Positions 59,091 to 64,000 of a stretch of 64,000 nucleotides of DNA are shown here, piece by piece. Within the stretch, counting starts at the first letter, position 1; each line of letters starts with the position of its first letter. The DNA is from Cinnamomum chago (Eukaryota > Streptophyta > Magnoliopsida > Laurales > Lauraceae): positions 96,417,501 to 96,481,500 of the forward strand of contig CP142452.1 in the NCBI GenBank assembly GCA_038049695.1, written 5' to 3'. The position numbers and the translations under genes were made by a program. The notes under the pieces are model-generated. The model was not told the DNA's origin and searched no databases. It saw nothing but the letters and a program-made list of their open reading frames with translations.

Positions 59091-61250
59091 ATAATAGTAT
59101 CTTAATTATTAAATGCCTTAGGGCCTCGTTTATTTGTTTGCACCCATTTTATGTTTGTGTGAAACATTTCCACGTGGAAATGATTGTTTGCAATTATTTA
59201 TGTATCTCATGCTTAAATCAGGTAGAAAAATGATGGGCCATTTTAAGTCCAAAATTCTCACCTTTTTACGTCTCCCATCTAGTAAGGCATCGATACAACC
59301 ATTACTTCATATTTTACTTGTAATGTCCATCAAGTGCCTTCAATTTTTTTACAGTCTCATGGGTCCCAAATTTATAATCCGAACAATTCACCTTTTTCTT
59401 ATTGAACTAATAAACCTCAATGTCTTTAGTTTCATTTCTTAAATTTTATAGATTTTGAAAAATATGTAATCTTACGTATTTGTTTTTTCTATACTTTTGT
59501 GGGCCTAGTTCATGCTTCAAACCTTTCCATATTGTTATATAAATTGTAAATGTCAAGACATTAATATCTTTTATCCGCACAAATATAAAAAAAAAACATG
59601 TAAGAAATACAAAATTTCTAAAACCGGGTCAACCACAATTATCACCACTAAAGAGTGAAGGTGGACATTGATCTCAACACGATTGGATTATGGTAATAAT
59701 GATTTTTGTCTGCTGTATTTATATGCATTCATTGAGGACCAGGAGATTTTCTTATGGTACATGGAGGGACTTCAATTTCATCACATACCTTACCAGGAAG
59801 ACTCTTCAATAATGCCTAAAGTTGACAACAATCCAGTGCTGCAAGAAAAGTCTTCGATCCTCTCTTCTCTTTTAATTGCGCGGCCCATGCACAAGATTTC
59901 AGTTTTTTGGGAGCAATCTTATCAGCTAGACTGGAAGCAATAAATTATATTGTTAATTTGTAGAGTTTTGGTGACTTAGATATCAAGCACTGCTGGTGCT
60001 ACTTTAAAACCAGTGCATTTAAAAATCCCTACTGCTTTAATATAACATGTAGTTTCAATCAATACATGTGGCAAAAACATTGTTGTGATCACTTCAACTG
60101 AAGTACACGTGAAGCCGCATGGCTTTTTGAAGTATCAGCAGATGACCATCCCATATGCCTTGGTTTTTCAAGAAAGTGCAGCAAAACAAAGAAAAAAATA
60201 ACTACACATTAGCACTTGCCTAAATTTCAGTCTAAAGAATTGATATCCACCAGAGTTGTAAACATGAAGAAAATTTGATTAAAACTCATGGAAGTTAATA
60301 TTCATTGCAAGTATTACTCTCGTTATAGTGATATTTCTTAACATGAGTTTAAAATTACATGTGGCAGACAAACTCTCTTATATACTTAATCTTGGAAATT
60401 GCCACACATTATTGTTCCAATTCCCACATACATGTTTTAATCACAGATTCCTCTCATCAAACAAACGCACCCATGAATCACCCATGGAAGTATGCTACTA
60501 CTAGTAGTTAATTGTGAATTTATAATGTAAACTAGCATAAACCCCCGTGCCATGCACAGGTTAATCTCATGTAAATATATTAACAAATTAAACTAATCAT
60601 CACAAGCCCATCGTGAAGAGGAATATTTTACTAATATTATCATAATTATTCTTATATAATTGAAAAAAAAAACTAAAAAATGTTGTAACCAAATGATCAA
60701 CCATTTGATTAGAGAAAAAGCTGTAAACAACTGATTAGGTTCCCCTAACACTTGATTGAGGGGCCTCAAAAATAGGAAAAAATCCTAACCTCCCATCTTT
60801 TCGTCATCAATAAAAAGACAGAAAAATCTCAATAAACATATTGGATAGCAAACACCCACTGTAAATAAAATGTCCAAATATTCTTCAATTAAATTAAATT
60901 GTATTGGTGCACCTTCACTGTGAGTTAGAATTGCATTTTCTTTATGAAATGAAGATAAAAAAAAGCTTTACCAACATAAGAGATGGCTTCGATATTGGAA
61001 TTGAATCCTTGGTATTTTGTTGGTAGTGTAGTATGATAATTTTTTTTTTACTACCACCATTTGGCCATTCTTTATCAGTTCTAAAGATCTTGACAGACGG
61101 ATATGAACTATAATTGTCTCACAAAATTTGTGCTTTTTTTTTTTTTTTCACATGGTTTAATAGGAACTAAGAGTCATTGATCCGTGAGATTTGATAAAAC
61201 CCCAAATCCAAAAACCTTGGACTTATGCATTACTGACACAATGACTGATG
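59091..61250. other. Intergenic DNA or intron of a possible - strand gene
   Basis: No conserved protein was recognised. A 91-residue frame at 59668-59943 (+) has no known similarity. At 60529-60560 the phrase AAACTAGCATAAACCCCCGT followed by GCCATGCACAGG resembles a recurrent plant repeat terminus of uncertain class. Confidence 0.3.
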
Positions 61251-61880
61251 TGAAGTGAAGTGATTGCCACGTGTTAAAGAGGATGTATATAGAAAGGCAT
61301 TATGTAAGGCCGAAATTCGACAGAGACAGAACTATAGCAAGACGCCAGAGTGGCGCAGGTTGCCTAGTCTCATTCGGATTCTAAGGAAAAGTTTGAAAAA
61401 TGACTTTGTTCTAAATTGGATTATTATTAGGCGTCTTAAGTATGGATTTGAAGTTATAAATTCATAACCCAAAAACAGATAGATCATCTCTTTAAGTTCT
61501 GAATTAGAGATCTAATTAAGAGAAAATTTCTCTAGAGATTTATTGAAGAGAATTTTAAAGAGTAAGTTTTTTCTGCATCATTTGTAGAAGATCATCTTTT
61601 TGTATAAAAGATTTGAGGAGTCAAGCACTGAATTGAATCTGTTGCAATCAACGGTGTGAAGTCGTTGAAGTATGAAGCGACACAAGGTAACTTCAGTATT
61701 TAAATAGAGAATATCTGGAAAGGAAATCTAAGTGCGAGATTCATAGTGTTTAATTGTTAATCTAGTTTGGATCGGTGATTTTTCACCCGATTAGGATTTT
61801 CCACCTTAAATTTAATGTTCTTGTGGTGTGTGCTTTATGATTTTATTTCCGCTGCATAGATTATTATTTTTTAAACACTT
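61250..61880 (+). mobile_element. LTR-like remnant, probably Ty1/copia type
   Basis: The segment has the look of a plant copia LTR: a TTGTATAAAAGA-type TATA region near 61600, and a 3' part with TTCTTGTGGTGTGTGC and TTTATTTCCGCTGCATA. No internal coding region or second LTR is seen, so a solo LTR or fragment is likely. It is old and not intact, and its limits are approximate. Confidence 0.35.
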
Positions 61881-62152
61881 TTGGTTTGATTGATTGAGTA
61901 GACCAATCTAGAGTCGCGGGCCCCTAAACCTTCACATTATAAAGTGAATACCATGATTGGAGAAGAAACCAAGAGATAAGAGATAAGCCAATGGAGGCAT
62001 TTACATAAAAACAATGAAAATTGAAAATGAATTGATTAGAAGGCATAAGCATTTTCTCAAACAGGTTTAATGCATCGCAAAGAATACATATTCACAATAG
62101 AAATAGGAATGAGTAGAAAGCATATAATTGAGTAGGGTAAAAAAATACATAC

Positions 62153-62176
62153 CTTGTCACGCAAATCATCCGACAT
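62153..62176 (-). CDS. Possible first coding exon of an unidentified gene
   Basis: On the - strand a pyrimidine-rich, leader-like stretch (about 62300 to 62177) leads to ATG and the codons for MSDDLRDK, then a strong donor AAG|GTATGTA at 62153/62152. This is a typical plant arrangement of leader plus short first exon. Downstream exons would lie at lower coordinates, where none was recognised. It may be a captured gene start or a real gene whose other exons are short. Confidence 0.35.
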
Positions 62177-62350
62177 AATCGCAGTAGACGCAGCAAAAGT
62201 GAGAAGCGTGTGTGTGAGAGGGAGACGTTCTTCCTAGGAGCAAAGGAGATGAGAGAGAAAGAGAATAGCAAGAGATGGGGCATATGAGATAATTGAAAGA
62301 GGACAAGAGGAGAGGTGTTGGCGAGAAACTGCAATATTGAGGAAATATAT

Positions 62351-62476
62351 TTATGAGTTATTGAAACGTTGTTGCATTTCCAACTGACAACCATGTACTC
62401 ACAACTGTTGAGGTTATGAGAAATTGAAATGTTGCTGCATTTCCAACTGACAACCATGGACCCACAACTGTTGAGA
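62351..62476. repeat. Two tandem copies of a 63-bp unit
   Basis: TTATGAG...GCATTTCCAACTGACAACCATG...CACAACTGTTGAG begins at 62351 and again at 62414, with about seven differences. The duplication lies just upstream of the possible first exon. Confidence 0.8.
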
Positions 62477-62633
62477 AAGGGGAATGACCATTTACTTGGA
62501 GAGAAAATAGAAACCATTGGATAAGGAAGAAGATGATTGGATGTACATTTACTAGATGTGCAAAGAGAAAGGAGGAGAGAAACTATGTAGTGCTTTATGA
62601 GGAAGGAGAAAAACGTTATTCTAGGGTCATGTT

Positions 62634-62928
62634 TATTTGCTGGAATTTCAGGAATTTTTATCTGGAGAATTTTTGAATTCTTAGACATAGTGGAATTCCT
62701 GATTGCTCCTTTGGACTTGAATATTCAGAAATTCCACTAAAATGCAAAGGGAGTGGAATTCCTGGATTCCCAAAAGTCAAAAGAGATATTTCATATGGCT
62801 CAAATCTAGAAATTCCTAGGAAAAAAATGTAGAATTTAGATATTCCTGGAAACAGCATGTCATATCATGTCTATGAATTCCTAGACACGGTGAATTCCTG
62901 ACAGAAATTCCAATAAAGAAATAGGGCC
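62634..62928. mobile_element. AATTCC-rich MITE-like element
   Basis: The left end GGGTCATGTTTATTTGCTGG and the right end CCAATAAAGAAATAGGGCC are imperfect inverted repeats, both leading into GGAATTTC. The interior is dense in GGAATTCC/GAATTCCT words, as in the element at 39156-39517. The target duplication is unclear (CTA against TAA). Confidence 0.45.
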
Positions 62929-63318
62929 TAAGAGAGAGTCGTTACGGTAGGAGACTTTACTTTAGCATTGTGCCTCTTAGGCTTACTACTAACGTGGCTC
63001 AAGAGAGGTGAGAACATGTCAGGTTTTTCCCAATTCATACAAAGTGCTAAGCTGGCTCATTGAGAGGAGAGAAAAAGACTGTTTTACCCAACTTTTTCCC
63101 AACCGTTATTCGTCTTTCAAGGGAAAGAATTGATTATATTGATCTCCATCCTCTCTATGCAGCAATTTAAGTAAATAAATCAAGTGCCCATCTTCATAAA
63201 TACAAGATGCTTAAACCTCTTCACTTGCTTGAGTAATGGCCCAAACTTCACTCAGTCAGCAGTGTGCTTAAGAATAATGCAGCAGGAACAGGGCCATCGA
63301 GAATAGGGACATTGTTCT

Positions 63319-63780
63319 TAGGCCTGTCAATAGGACGGGTTGAAACGGGTAGAAAGCCCGGCCCGACCCGTTCCAAGCCCGAAAATACAGGGCTTTATAA
63401 AAAAATTTGAGCCCAGTGGGTTGGGCTTGGTCAATAATTTTAAAGCCCGGTCAAAATGGGACTGGGACTGGCAGAGGATGCCCAGCCCGTTCAGGCCCGG
63501 CCCGCTCCAAATTAATTTTGATAAAAAATATATATTACCTAAACTGTCCCTCACTAACAGTAAAAAAACGACTAGTTAGGAGGGGCATTCTTGTAACTGT
63601 GCCCTCCATCAGTCAATCTCTTTTATAAGACGTTGCAAGCCCTAAAAATATCCTACACTCAATCGCTCTTCTGCCTCTTCTGCCCAAGATTGGTTTAGTC
63701 ATGACCCAACTAGTGATGGTGATTTAGATAATGATGGGAATGCACTAATTGATGTTTTAGACATATTAAAAGAAAATTAA
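63319..63780 (+). mobile_element. Possible hAT-like element, partial
   Basis: It begins TAGGCCTGTCAATAGGACGG, close to the usual start of plant hAT elements, and is followed by CCCGGCCCGACCCG-type subterminal words. A frame near 63700-63780 reads an acidic SDGDLDNDGNALIDVLDIL ending at a stop. The right end is not in the window. Confidence 0.3.
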
Positions 63781-63799
63781 TTTCTGTTGATTTCTTTTT

Positions 63800-64000
63800 T
63801 ATATTACTTGATCCATATAGGATACTTATTCTCATTCATTTTATTGATTTTCTACTTAAAAAAAAAAGTTTTTAACTGATGCTACATTACTTTAACTTGA
63901 CTCATATAGGATACTTATTCTCATTCATTTCTATTGATTTTCTGATTTTCTACTTTTACCGGAAAAAAAAGGTTTTAATCATTCCTACATTACTTGACCC
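63800..64000. repeat. Tandem repeat of about 90-98 bp running off the right edge
   Basis: TGA.YCATATAGGATACTTATTC begins near 63809 and 63898, and a third unit appears to begin near 63995 (CATTACTTGACCC). Units contain ATTGATTTTCTACTT and an A-run. Confidence 0.65.

Noticed and set aside
60061-60180. Exon-like stretch on either strand (AAWLFEVSADDHPICLGF on +)
   Set aside because: No family recognised and no convincing splice sites on either side.
62092-62688. 198-residue open frame on the - strand
   Set aside because: Composition is low-complexity, it spans a tandem duplication and a MITE end, and it conflicts with the more plausible leader-exon reading of the same strand.

Overview
The window is nuclear DNA from a flowering plant. 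The genes have many GT-AG introns, the proteins match angiosperm families, and the long A/T-rich intergenic stretches hold plant-type MITEs, a tRNA-derived SINE family, LINE debris and (TA)n or (CT)n microsatellites. A woody early-diverging angiosperm (magnoliid) is my guess from general appearance only; no marker in the window proves it.

Five protein-coding genes are well supported: (1) a prohibitin of the type-II (PHB2/PHB6) class, + strand, coding exons 6490-11256, probably with a leader exon ending near 1100 and a 5.4-kb leader intron full of transposon remains; (2) a DUF868 protein, - strand, 16185-17081, with a short leader intron whose splicing may add two N-terminal residues; (3) an intronless NKAP/MAS2-type RNA-processing protein, - strand, 37329-38981; (4) an NDRG/NDL (SF21-like) gene with 11 coding exons, + strand, 42246-49091; (5) an atypical short Hsp70 of the HSP70T-2 type, - strand, 52413-54137, with a leader intron. 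A possible first exon of a sixth gene lies on the - strand at 62153-62176. The genes do not form a pathway. Their protein families act in the mitochondrial inner membrane, the nucleus/nucleolus (rRNA processing), G-protein/auxin-related signalling and protein folding.

Layout: 1-603 degenerate satellite-like repeat running off the left edge; 0.9-11.3 kb prohibitin; 11.3-16.2 kb quiet intergenic; 16.2-17.3 kb DUF868; 17.4-37.2 kb a long gene-free stretch with a Tourist-like MITE family, two SINE copies, LINE tails, an A/T-rich minisatellite and a hAT-like element; 37.3-39 kb MAS2; 39.1-42.2 kb small repeats; 42.2-49.1 kb NDL with two clear hAT-type MITE copies in its introns and a diverged one just downstream; 52.4-55.9 kb HSP70T-2; 56-64 kb repeats: a SINE, a (TA)n-embedded MITE, a composite hAT element, an LTR-like remnant, and short tandem duplications running off the right edge.

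No convincing new cellular system was found. The most interesting material is the repeat biology: three unrelated inverted-repeat elements each sitting inside a (TA)n tract, a SINE family with a nested insertion into a Tourist-like MITE, and a hAT-type MITE family with recognisable 8-bp target duplications clustered around one gene. On the protein side, the Hsp70-like gene has lost two ATPase catalytic residues and the C-terminal lid.
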